From the NCBI RefSeq assembly GCF_002951615.1, contig NZ_CP019063.1, positions 1 through 64,000 of the forward strand: a DNA stretch of 64,000 nucleotides, written 5' to 3'. Positions 1-9,309 of the stretch are shown one piece after another. Origin of the DNA: Rahnella sikkimica. Its GTDB lineage: Bacteria; Pseudomonadota; Gammaproteobacteria; Enterobacterales; Enterobacteriaceae. The translations under genes and the position numbers were made by a program. How positions within the stretch are numbered: position 1 is the stretch's first letter; every line of letters starts with the position of its first letter. The notes under the pieces were generated by a model, which worked only from the letters and a program-made list of their open reading frames with translations, did not search any database and was not told where the DNA came from.

Positions 1-1474
1 TCACCATCGGCATGTTTTTTGATGGCACTGGCAATAATGTTTTCAATATAGATAAGCGCCTCCTCGAGACCTGCACCCATCTGGATGTGGGAATGAACAC
101 TGAAGATGCAGCATCCTGTGTCAAAAAAACTGGGTAAAAGCGGCAACGGTGCGGGGTTATCTTGGGTATTATTCGAATATTCATTGGTTGAATACCCTTT
201 ATTCGATTGATGATGAAATAGCTGAAGAACAGTTATTATATCAACGAGCGGTTTACATCCAGGGAATAGGCACCCAGAAGGACAAGGATGACAGCCTTAT
301 AGGTATGGGGTTAGGGGTATTGTTTGAAGGGGTCGTGGATAAAACGGATGAAGGTATTGCACAAATAGCAAAAGAAATTAGTTTATTGCTTAAAAAAAGT
401 GACGGTATTACATGCGCTATAGAAAAAATTCAGTTTGATATCTTCGGTTTTAGCCGCGGTGCTGCTGCTGCCCGTCACTTCGCAAACCGCGTCAGAAACG
501 GCGATCAGGCCATTCAGGAGGCAATAACGAAAGGGCTTGATGGCCGAAATCAGCATGGGAAACCCGCAGGAGAAGTACGTTTCCTCGGGCTATTTGATAC
601 GGTCTGTGCAGTTGGCGGTGTAAAAAATTTGCTGGACATCCACGGTGGAGTAAACCCCGGTATTGAGCTAGCACTGCCGAAGGATATTGCGCAGAACGTG
701 TTTCAGATTACGGCAATGAACGAATGCCGTTATAACTTTAGCCTTAACAGTATTAAAGAGTCCTGGCCTGAGCTCCCCCTCCCCGGCGTGCATTCCGATA
801 TTGGCGGTGGCTATAATCCGCAAGAAAAAGAATATCTGTTTCTCACCAAACCTGAATTTGAAACCGTCAGTGAAAATATTCCTGCTGAGATGACAGATAT
901 TTACCGCCATTGCGAAGCTGAAATTCCGGCTTTACAGAAATTACCAAATCTGAGTTCTGTTATGCCTTCGGGAGTGGTAAAGGTCGGAACATGGTTTGAC
1001 TACTGGTTAATCCGAATAAGAAACGCGCCGGCATTACTGAAAAGCGTGTTGGTGCAGCGGTCACTCTGGAACGGGTGGTCACGAATGACTGGTCAAAAAA
1101 TCACCTTACGGGTAATGTTTGATGCCGCACAGAGTTCAGGACTCTCTTTCAAAGAAATCCTCCCCAAGGATAAGAATTTTATATTACCACCAGAACTGGA
1201 GCCACTTTCTCAAAAAGCCATTAGTCAGGGGAAGGCGGCTGCCGCAGGAGGAACACCGGCTCCTTTTTCCGCGGATGAAATGAAACTGATTGGTAAATAT
1301 CTGCATTGTTCAGCCAACTGGAATGCGGTGGCATTTAAAGATGTCTGGCTCGACGGAAACAAAGTAAAAGTCATATATGGCGCAGCAAAAACCGCTGAGC
1401 TGTTTGGCTTTGTCAATCGCCCCAATCCGGGGTGGGCTCGTGCCGTATGGAATATGCAGGGAGAAGAAGCATGA
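1..1474 (+). pseudogene. Left-arm copy of the DUF2235 phospholipase gene, frameshifted
   Basis: This is the mirror copy of the gene at 7697-9280. It enters at the window edge about 35 codons into the protein. It has an extra A in the run near 122-128, two bases missing near 158, one C missing near 1003 and an extra A near 1097. As a result about 26 residues around position 1010-1095 are read out of frame (the right arm reads YLVNPNKKRAG there). The GFSRGA nucleophile motif and the GVHSDIGGGY motif are still visible. It should not be counted as a second phospholipase gene unless reads spanning 4590 prove the duplication. Confidence 0.85.
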
Positions 1475-2121
1475 AAATAATAACAGGTCTGTTATCGCTG
1501 TCGCTGCTGGCAGGCTGCAGCAGCCATGCGCAGACGCAGACGCAGAAAGGGAATTTTAAAGCCCCCTGGGATGAATGGTATTTCACATTTTCAACCCCCA
1601 AGGCCCTGCCTGCCCAGGTCACCCTGGTGAAACTGCTGGATACTGATGGCTATGGCTATGTTTTCCAGACCATAGACCAGCCGCAGGGGAAAAGTGTAGG
1701 AGCCTGGAGCAAATACATTGGGAAGGGTTTTTCCCCGTTCAACAAAGCTAAAGCACCACCGCAAATGATTAAATTTTGCTGGGATTCAATTATCGATAAA
1801 AAGGTTTATGAAACCACCTTATTCTTCTTACCGGACACGCAGAAATAAATGATCAGTACAGAGCCGGACTGGTATAACGCGAAAGAAACTTATTATTTTC
1901 GTTATATGGTTATTGGCCTGGCACCAGAAGGAAAAGTTCGGGTGTGGTTGCAGAACAATGGCAGACCTAATTTATTACAAAGCAGTACAAAAATAACCAC
2001 CGTTTCTGGTAAAGATCTGGATATGTGTAAAGGCGAAACAAATTTTCCTGATGGGTATGAGTATAGTGAGGGTATGAAGTCATTTATAAAAGATAAAAAG
2101 TATCCCTACGGAAGCTGGTGA
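1471..2121 (+). pseudogene. Left-arm copy of DUF2931-like lipoprotein gene, split by a stop
   Basis: Mirror copy of 7050-7700. The two arms differ at about 1842-1850, where the left arm has A3-T-A3 and the right arm A2-T-A4. The change creates TAA at 1846-1848 and splits the protein into 125 and 90 residues. It overlaps the upstream phospholipase stop as in the right arm. Confidence 0.85.
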
Positions 2122-2162
2122 GTCATTATCGGATGAATACAGACTATGCAGGGAGAAGAAGC

Positions 2163-2563
2163 ATGAAAATAATAACAGGTCTGTTATCGCTGTCGCTGCT
2201 GGCAGGCTGCAGCAGCCATGCGCAGACGCAGACGCAGACACTTACCCTGAGTCGTTATTCCTACGATCACCCTAAAGTTCCTGAAATCAACGATATTCGT
2301 CCCGCTGCCGCCTGCTCCGCTGCCTGCCTGGGACGGCAAGCTGAAATGGGTAGAAGCCCGTAAAGCCAATATTCCACCCACCAAACCCAGCGAAGCCCTG
2401 ATTGAGCAACTGCGAAAGACAAACAGCTCAACCGGAAACCGGCAGGCCGCTGCCGACCTCGCCGGATTTTGATAAATCAACCGCCGTACATCTGTTGTGT
2501 AAAACCGGTGAGCCCTGCCCGAAAAGCGGCTACTGGCGGCATATCAATTTAACGATGTCGTAA
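2163..2563 (+). pseudogene. Left-arm copy of second small lipoprotein gene, frameshifted
   Basis: Mirror copy of 6606-7008 with four indels relative to the right arm: C3 instead of C4 near 2270, an extra T near 2301, and bases lost near 2412 and 2434. The C3 version reads through the point where the right arm stops, which suggests that neither arm carries the true sequence and that a composite of the two encodes an intact 133-residue lipoprotein. Confidence 0.75.
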
Positions 2564-2638
2564 AAACAGCAAACCTGCAACTTCGAATTTATTGTGTATA
2601 CACAATAACCAGCATTAATAAATATTGAGGGATTATTT

Positions 2639-3325
2639 ATGTGTAAATTATTAATGGATTTACAAAAGGAAATTGAGAAATTAAAAAATGGTATAAACAT
2701 ACCAGAGGAAATAGAACTTCTTTACAAATGGATTGAAAAAAACGGTTTTGTCGAGGCTCGTGACGGTCTTATTGAGACACCTAAAGGCATGGTCGGTGAC
2801 CCTGCTGTTTTCCAATATGGAAGAATCAATGTCGACTATGAATTTTCCCCGGAAATAACCTTCACCACTTCAGCCCATAAAGGGCTAAATTATTGGTTTG
2901 ATCTTCCGGAAATCACGGATGAAATATCATCAAGACTGGTGCCATTCGCGGAAAGCGGATTTGATGGTTCTCGCCTTGCTTTTTGGCTTGATGATAACAA
3001 TGTGCTTAGATTTGTTCACATGGGGTCGGGTTCTGCTTCGACGCTATGTTGTATCATTGCTAATGATGAAAAGGAGTTCTTATCTTTGCTTTCTATAGGA
3101 TATGGTCAGTTAGGTGATGTCTGTGATTTTTCATTATCGCCTGAAGAAATAGCAGATGGGGAGGAGATAAAAATAAATTACTCATTTGTTGACTGGTTAG
3201 AGAAAACCTTCAGCATAAAAAGACCTTCTAATGCCGCCAATATAATCAAGGAAACGCCAGATATTGGTGATGAAGATACTATTGACGAATTTTGCTTATG
3301 GTGTAACAAGCAATTCAGGCAATAA
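2639..3325 (+). pseudogene. Left-arm duplicate of the SUKH-like immunity gene (intact)
   Basis: Exact 228-residue copy of the gene at 5844-6530. The reading frame is intact, so it is listed here only as the artefactual twin. The same upstream 20-bp palindrome is present at 2589-2608. Confidence 0.85.
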
Positions 3326-3445
3326 ACGAATAGCGGAATAAATTATAGGCTCGCTGTCATTGCTGATGACTATATCTATACACCCGCTCAGACTTGGGCA
3401 TTTATTTATCTGCCGTAACAGAAATCAATTTATTCTGGAAAGATA

Positions 3446-4590
3446 ATGAAAGACTTAACCTTGCGTTATTACGACACCGAATTGCGCTATCTGCGCGATG
3501 CGGGAAAAGAGTTTGCACAAACTCACCCCGACCGGGCGGCGATGCTCGATCTCGATAAACCCGGTACGCCTGACCCTTACGTGGAGCGCATGTTCGAAGG
3601 CTTTGCCTTTTCGATGGGCCGGCTGCGCGAAAAGATTGATGATGACCTGCCGGAGTTCACCGAAGGGCTGGTGAGCATGCTGTGGCCGCACTATCTGCGA
3701 ACCATTCCGTCGCTTTCGATTGTGGCGCTCACGCCGGACGTGCCGTCAATGAAGATTGCCGAAGTGGTGCCTGCGGGGATGGAAGTGTTTTCCCGCCCCG
3801 TCGGGCCGAAAAATACCATCTGCCAGTACCGTACCACGCGCGAGATGATGCTTAACCCGCTCGCCGTCTCCAAAGTGGTGATGGCCACCGAGCCGGATGG
3901 CCGCTCGGTGCTGCGTCTGCGTCTGGCGTGCAGTCCCCAGGCCGACTGGTCGCAGGTGGATTTAACGCAGCTTAGCTTTTATCTGGCGGGCGACGCGCCG
4001 GTCAGCAGCGCGCTGCATCTGGCGCTGACCCGGCGTCAGGCGGCGCTGTATCTGCGTCTGCCCCATCAGGCCGATCGCATCCGGCTCGACGGCTGGTTCT
4101 CCCCCGGCGGATTTGCCGACGAAGACCTGCTGTGGCCAAAAGGCGAAAGCGCGTTCAGCGGTTACCAGCTTTTGCTGGAATATTTCACCTTCCGCGAGAA
4201 GTTTATGTCGTCAATCTCAACGGACTGGGCGATATCACGCTGCCTGCGGGGATTGATTATTTCGACATTGAGGTCGTACTCAGCAGCCAGTGGCAGAGCG
4301 ACCTGCCGGTGATCGACGATGTGATGCACCTGCACTGCGTGCCGGTGATCAACCTGTTCTCCCTGGAAGCCGACCCGCTGATTATCAACGGGCTGGAAAG
4401 CGAGTACATGCTGCGCCCGCGCCGTCTGCAGGACGGGCATACCGAGATTTACTCGGTGGACTCGGTCACCGGGTCGAGCCGCACCTCGGAGGCCAGCTAT
4501 GTGCCGTTCACCAGCTTCCGCCATCAGGGCGGAATGCAGCGCCGTCATGCGCGGATAAGCGCTACGTTCATAGCATCCCGCGTCAACGCC
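3446..4590 (+). pseudogene. Left-arm copy of tssF 5' part, frameshifted
   Basis: Mirror copy of the tssF segment at 4591-5723. One T is missing near 4209, so the frame changes after about residue 254 and stops at 4312. Beyond 4545 the sequence is noisy up to the palindrome axis. Confidence 0.85.
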
Positions 4591-5723
4591 GGCGTTTGAC
4601 GCGGGTGCATGAAGCGCTCCCGGCGGCGCTGCATTCCGCCCTGATGGCGGAAGCTGGTGAACGGCACATAGCTGGCCTCCGAGGTGCGGCTCGACCCGGT
4701 GACCGAGTCCACCGAGTAAATCTCGGTATGCCCGTCCTGCAGACGGCGCGGGCGCAGCATGTACTCGCTTTCCAGCCCGTTGATAATCAGCGGGTCGGCT
4801 TCCAGGGAGAACAGGTTGATCACCGGCACGCAGTGCAGGTGCATCACATCGTCGATCACCGGCAGGTCGCTCTGCCACTGGCTGCTGAGTACGACCTCAA
4901 TGTCGAAATAATCAATCCCCGCAGGCAGCGTGATATCGCCCAGTCCGTTGAGATTGACGAACATAAACTTCTCGCGGAAGGTGAAATATTCCAGCAAAAG
5001 CTGGTAACCGCTGAACGCGCTTTCGCCTTTTGGCCACAGCAGGTCTTCGTCGGCAAATCCGCCGGGGGAGAACCAGCCGTCGAGCCGGATGCGATCGGCC
5101 TGATGGGGCAGACGCAGATACAGCGCCGCCTGACGCCGGGTCAGCGCCAGATGCAGCGCGCTGCTGACCGGCGCGTCGCCCGCCAGATAAAAGCTAAGCT
5201 GCGTTAAATCCACCTGCGACCAGTCGGCCTGGGGACTGCACGCCAGACGCAGACGCAGCACCGAGCGGCCATCCGGCTCGGTGGCCATCACCACTTTGGA
5301 GACGGCGAGCGGGTTAAGCATCATCTCGCGCGTGGTACGGTACTGGCAGATGGTATTTTTCGGCCCGACGGGGCGGGAAAACACTTCCATCCCCGCAGGC
5401 ACCACTTCGGCAATCTTCATTGACGGCACGTCCGGCGTGAGCGCCACAATCGAAAGCGACGGAATGGTTCGCAGATAGTGCGGCCACAGCATGCTCACCA
5501 GCCCTTCGGTGAACTCCGGCAGGTCATCATCAATCTTTTCGCGCAGCCGGCCCATCGAAAAGGCAAAGCCTTCGAACATGCGCTCCACGTAAGGGTCAGG
5601 CGTACCGGGTTTATCGAGATCGAGCATCGCCGCCCGGTCGGGGTGAGTTTGTGCAAACTCTTTTCCCGCATCGCGCAGATAGCGCAATTCGGTGTCGTAA
5701 TAACGCAAGGTTAAGTCTTTCAT
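4591..5723 (-). CDS. tssF: T6SS baseplate protein TssF, N-terminal part (cut by the palindrome axis)
   Basis: TssF is a wedge component of the T6SS baseplate and works with TssE, TssG and TssK in the cytoplasm. The first 370 or so residues match the family, beginning MKDLTLRYYDTELRYLRDAG and containing the PHYLRTIPS segment. A full TssF is about 600 residues, so roughly 40 percent is missing. The reading frame stays open across the axis to a stop at 4545, but the last 25 or so residues are noise: comparing the two arms near the axis suggests a true sequence like QRRHAPERYFHTRVKRR, which fits TssF. An SD-like GGAAAG precedes the ATG. The rest of tssF, and probably tssG and other core genes, would lie beyond the real end of this assembly. 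Confidence 0.9.
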
Positions 5724-5843
5724 TATCTTTCCAGAATAAATTGATTTCTGTTACGGCAGATAAATAAATGCCCAAGTCTGAGCGGGTGTATAGATATAGT
5801 CATCAGCAATGACAGCGAGCCTATAATTTATTCCGCTATTCGT

Positions 5844-6530
5844 TTATTGCCTGAATTGCTTGTTACACCATAAGCAAAATTCGTCAATAGTATCTTCATC
5901 ACCAATATCTGGCGTTTCCTTGATTATATTGGCGGCATTAGAAGGTCTTTTTATGCTGAAGGTTTTCTCTAACCAGTCAACAAATGAGTAATTTATTTTT
6001 ATCTCCTCCCCATCTGCTATTTCTTCAGGCGATAATGAAAAATCACAGACATCACCTAACTGACCATATCCTATAGAAAGCAAAGATAAGAACTCCTTTT
6101 CATCATTAGCAATGATACAACATAGCGTCGAAGCAGAACCCGACCCCATGTGAACAAATCTAAGCACATTGTTATCATCAAGCCAAAAAGCAAGGCGAGA
6201 ACCATCAAATCCGCTTTCCGCGAATGGCACCAGTCTTGATGATATTTCATCCGTGATTTCCGGAAGATCAAACCAATAATTTAGCCCTTTATGGGCTGAA
6301 GTGGTGAAGGTTATTTCCGGGGAAAATTCATAGTCGACATTGATTCTTCCATATTGGAAAACAGCAGGGTCACCGACCATGCCTTTAGGTGTCTCAATAA
6401 GACCGTCACGAGCCTCGACAAAACCGTTTTTTTCAATCCATTTGTAAAGAAGTTCTATTTCCTCTGGTATGTTTATACCATTTTTTAATTTCTCAATTTC
6501 CTTTTGTAAATCCATTAATAATTTACACAT
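5844..6530 (-). CDS. SUKH (SMI1/KNR4)-like putative immunity protein
   Basis: A 228-residue soluble acidic protein with no signal peptide. Its N-terminus (DLQKEIEKLKNGINIPEEIE) and the following aromatic and acidic segments resemble the SMI1/KNR4 (SUKH) superfamily, which mostly contains cytoplasmic immunity proteins for nuclease or other cytoplasmic toxins. The start is set by GAGGG eight bases before the ATG. It sits between a lipoprotein gene and tssF, at the end of the vgrG-1 cargo island. No cytoplasmic toxin gene is adjacent, so it may be an orphan immunity gene left behind after loss of its effector. The family assignment is by eye. Confidence 0.6.
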   Translation of the reverse strand: MCKLLMDLQKEIEKLKNGINIPEEIELLYKWIEKNGFVEARDGLIETPKGMVGDPAVFQYGRINVDYEFSPEITFTTSAHKGLNYWFDLPEITDEISSRLVPFAESGFDGSRLAFWLDDNNVLRFVHMGSGSASTLCCIIANDEKEFLSLLSIGYGQLGDVCDFSLSPEEIADGEEIKINYSFVDWLEKTFSIKRPSNAANIIKETPDIGDEDTIDEFCLWCNKQFRQ

Positions 6531-6560
6531 AAATAATCCCTCAATATTTATTAATGCTGG

Positions 6561-6580
6561 TTATTGTGTATACACAATAA
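6561..6580. promoter_or_regulatory. Perfect 20-bp palindrome upstream of the SUKH-like gene
   Basis: TTATTGTGTATACACAATAA is its own reverse complement and lies 30 bases before the start codon at 6530. The symmetry and position suggest a dimeric repressor or activator operator, or a short hairpin in the leader. The same site is mirrored at 2589-2608. No regulator is identified. Confidence 0.45.
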
Positions 6581-6605
6581 ATTCGAAGTTGCAGGTTTGC
6601 TGTTT

Positions 6606-7008
6606 TTACGACATCGTTAAATTGATATGCCGCCAGTAGCCGCTTTTCGGGCAGGGCTCACCGGTTTTACACAACAGATGTACGGCGGTTGATTTATCAA
6701 AATCCGGCGAGGTCGGCAGCGGCCTGCCGGTTTCCGGGTTGAGCTGTTTGTCTTTCGCCAGTTGCTCAATCAGGGCTTCGCTGGGTTTGGTGGGTGGAAT
6801 ATTGGCTTTACGGGCTTCTACCCATTTCAGCTTGCCGTCCCAGGCAGGCAGCGGAGCAGGCGGCAGCGGGACGATATCGTTGATTTCAGGAACTTTAGGG
6901 GTGATCGTAGGAATAACGACTCAGGGTAAGTGTCTGCGTCTGCGTCTGCGCATGGCTGCTGCAGCCTGCCAGCAGCGACAGCGATAACAGACCTGTTATT
7001 ATTTTCAT
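6606..7008 (-). pseudogene. Small lipoprotein with a CPKSGYW C-terminal domain, frameshifted as assembled
   Basis: The start encodes a lipoprotein signal (MKIITGLLSLSLLAGCSS, lipobox LLAGC) identical to that of the neighbouring DUF2931-like gene. The frame stops at about codon 38, just after the YSYDHP segment. The downstream region stays open in the next frame to a TAA at 6606-6608 and encodes a proline-rich segment and a conserved-looking end (HLLCKTGEPCPKSGYWRHIN). The interval is 403 bases. Removing one C from the C4 run near 6900, as the left arm has, gives a continuous 133-residue lipoprotein. I do not recognise the C-terminal domain. It may be a second immunity or accessory factor of the phospholipase module. 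Confidence 0.6.
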
Positions 7009-7026
7009 GCTTCTTCTCCCTGCATA
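6933..7026 (-). repeat. 94-bp direct repeat, copy 2 (RBS plus lipoprotein signal)
   Basis: Identical to 7625-7718. It spans the ribosome-binding segment (GGGAGAAGAAGC), the ATG, the whole lipoprotein signal sequence and the first residues after the lipidated cysteine. The identity stops sharply where the two mature proteins begin to differ. Confidence 0.85.
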
Positions 7027-7049
7027 GTCTGTATTCATCCGATAATGAC

Positions 7050-7700
7050 TCACCAGCTTCCGTAGGGATACTTTTTATCTTTTATAAATGACTTCATACC
7101 CTCACTATACTCATACCCATCAGGAAAATTTGTTTCGCCTTTACACATATCCAGATCTTTACCAGAAACGGTGGTTATTTTTGTACTGCTTTGTAATAAA
7201 TTAGGTCTGCCATTGTTCTGCAACCACACCCGAACTTTTCCTTCTGGTGCCAGGCCAATAACCATATAACGAAAATAATAAGTTTCTTTCGCGTTATACC
7301 AGTCCGGCTCTGTACTGATCATTTTATTCTGCGTGTCCGGTAAGAAGAATAAGGTGGTTTCATAAACCTTTTTATCGATAATTGAATCCCAGCAAAATTT
7401 AATCATTTGCGGTGGTGCTTTAGCTTTGTTGAACGGGGAAAAACCCTTCCCAATGTATTTGCTCCAGGCTCCTACACTTTTCCCCTGCGGCTGGTCTATG
7501 GTCTGGAAAACATAGCCATAGCCATCAGTATCCAGCAGTTTCACCAGGGTGACCTGGGCAGGCAGGGCCTTGGGGGTTGAAAATGTGAAATACCATTCAT
7601 CCCAGGGGGCTTTAAAATTCCCTTTCTGCGTCTGCGTCTGCGCATGGCTGCTGCAGCCTGCCAGCAGCGACAGCGATAACAGACCTGTTATTATTTTCAT
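7050..7700 (-). CDS. DUF2931-like lipoprotein, probable immunity protein for the DUF2235 phospholipase
   Basis: A 216-residue lipoprotein with a type II signal (MKIITGLLSLSLLAGCSSHA). The mature part has a WDEWYFTFSTP segment and a YFRYMVIGLAPEGKVRVWL segment typical of DUF2931 proteins, which are often found beside T6SS effector genes. The ATG overlaps the phospholipase stop codon (ATGA), so the two are translationally coupled. A periplasm-facing lipoprotein coupled to a phospholipase effector is the usual arrangement of a Tle effector with its Tli immunity protein. The immunity role is inferred from context. Confidence 0.75.
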   Translation of the reverse strand: MKIITGLLSLSLLAGCSSHAQTQTQKGNFKAPWDEWYFTFSTPKALPAQVTLVKLLDTDGYGYVFQTIDQPQGKSVGAWSKYIGKGFSPFNKAKAPPQMIKFCWDSIIDKKVYETTLFFLPDTQNKMISTEPDWYNAKETYYFRYMVIGLAPEGKVRVWLQNNGRPNLLQSSTKITTVSGKDLDMCKGETNFPDGYEYSEGMKSFIKDKKYPYGSW

Positions 7701-7718
7701 GCTTCTTCTCCCTGCATA
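7625..7718 (-). repeat. 94-bp direct repeat, copy 1 (RBS plus lipoprotein signal)
   Basis: Partner of 6933-7026. This copy overlaps the end of the phospholipase gene and forms the start of the DUF2931-like lipoprotein. It is probably the parent copy, because its upstream bases are also coding sequence of the phospholipase. Confidence 0.85.
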
Positions 7719-9280
7719 TTCCATACGGCACGAGCCCACCCCGGATTGGGGCGATTGACAAAGCCAAACAGCTCAGCGGTTTTTGCTGCGCCATATATGA
7801 CTTTTACTTTGTTTCCGTCGAGCCAGACATCTTTAAATGCCACCGCATTCCAGTTGGCTGAACAATGCAGATATTTACCAATCAGTTTCATTTCATCCGC
7901 GGAAAAAGGAGCCGGTGTTCCTCCTGCGGCAGCCGCCTTCCCCTGACTAATGGCTTTTTGAGAAAGTGGCTCCAGTTCTGGTGGTAATATAAAATTCTTA
8001 TCCTTGGGGAGGATTTCTTTGAAAGAGAGTCCTGAACTCTGTGCGGCATCAAACATTACCCGTAAGGTGATTTTTGACCAGTCATTCGTGACCACCCGTT
8101 CCAGAGTGACCGCTGCACCAACACGCTTTTCAGTAATGCCGGCGCGTTTCTTATTCGGATTAACCAGGTAGTCAAACCATGTTCCGACCTTTACCACTCC
8201 CGAAGGCATAACAGAACTCAGATTTGGTAATTTCTGTAAAGCCGGAATTTCAGCTTCGCAATGGCGGTAAATATCTGTCATCTCAGCAGGAATATTTTCA
8301 CTGACGGTTTCAAATTCAGGTTTGGTGAGAAACAGATATTCTTTTTCTTGCGGATTATAGCCACCGCCAATATCGGAATGCACGCCGGGGAGGGGGAGCT
8401 CAGGCCAGGACTCTTTAATACTGTTAAGGCTAAAGTTATAACGGCATTCGTTCATTGCCGTAATCTGAAACACGTTCTGCGCAATATCCTTCGGCAGTGC
8501 TAGCTCAATACCGGGGTTTACTCCACCGTGGATGTCCAGCAAATTTTTTACACCGCCAACTGCACAGACCGTATCAAATAGCCCGAGGAAACGTACTTCT
8601 CCTGCGGGTTTCCCATGCTGATTTCGGCCATCAAGCCCTTTCGTTATTGCCTCCTGAATGGCCTGATCGCCGTTTCTGACGCGGTTTGCGAAGTGACGGG
8701 CAGCAGCAGCACCGCGGCTAAAACCGAAGATATCAAACTGAATTTTTTCTATAGCGCATGTAATACCGTCACTTTTTTTAAGCAATAAACTAATTTCTTT
8801 TGCTATTTGTGCAATACCTTCATCCGTTTTATCCACGACCCCTTCAAACAATACCCCTAACCCCATACCTATAAGGCTGTCATCCTTGTCCTTCTGGGTG
8901 CCTATTCCCTGGATGTAAACCGCTCGTTGATATAATAACTGTTCTTCAGCTATTTCATCATCAATCGAATAAAGGGTATTCAACCAATGAATATTCGAAT
9001 AATACCCAAGATAACTCCCCGCACCGTTGCCGCTTTTACCCAGTTTTTTGACACAGGATGCTGCATCTTCAGTGTTCATTCCCACATCCAGATGGGTGCA
9101 GGTCTCGAGGAGGCGCTTATCTATATTGAAAACATTATTGCCAGTGCCATCAAAAAACATGCCGATGGTGAGCGTGATGCCGGGCACTTCTTTACGCTTA
9201 CAAATCACGATTTTTTCTGAAACGTTTACGTCAGAGGTATGCTGACCATCACTGACTTACCATGTATTACGTTGTGCCAT
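7697..9280 (-). CDS. DUF2235-domain T6SS phospholipase effector (Tle1-like); early in-frame stop
   Basis: DUF2235 is an alpha/beta-hydrolase domain found in Tle1-type T6SS phospholipases that attack membranes of neighbouring bacteria. The protein shows GMFFDGTGNN near the N-terminus, the nucleophile elbow FGFSRGAAAARHF about residue 165 of the open frame, and GVHSDIGGGY, all typical of the family. The best start by ribosome-binding site (AAGGA nine bases upstream) is ATG at 9280, but a TAA at 9257-9259 interrupts that frame at codon 8. The frame is then open to 7697. The next start is a GTG at 9208 without an SD sequence. A C-to-T change or sequence error at the stop would restore a 527-residue protein. 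It follows vgrG-1 and is coupled to the lipoprotein gene downstream. Confidence 0.85.
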
Positions 9281-9309
9281 TCTGCAAGTTCCTTGAATTT
9301 AATATCGTC

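Larger units (their letters stand above)
1..9173. repeat. Giant spacer-less inverted repeat (probable fold-back artefact)
   Basis: Bases 1-4590 are the reverse complement of 4591-9173, gene for gene: DUF2235 enzyme, two lipoproteins, SUKH protein and the 5' part of tssF. The axis lies at 4590/4591, where a near-perfect short palindrome (cccgcgtcaacgcc / ggcgtttgacgcggg) sits. The left arm differs mainly by single-base indels, for example an extra A at about 122-128, two bases lost near 158, a C lost near 1003, an extra A near 1097, and bases lost near 2270, 2412, 2434 and 4209, plus an extra T near 2301. These break reading frames that are open in the right arm. Around the axis (4545-4624) both arms degrade into different noisy versions of the same tssF sequence. 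This pattern is what a long read that turns from template to complement would give. A real duplication is the alternative. Confidence 0.95.

Noticed and set aside
1..4590. A second, divergent set of phospholipase, lipoprotein, SUKH and tssF genes on the plus strand
   Set aside because: The sequence is the exact mirror of 4591-9173 with indel noise, so it is treated as a fold-back duplicate and not as paralogues.
4290..5207. A 305-residue frame running through the palindrome axis
   Set aside because: It is created by the junction of a frameshifted tssF copy with the antisense of the other copy.
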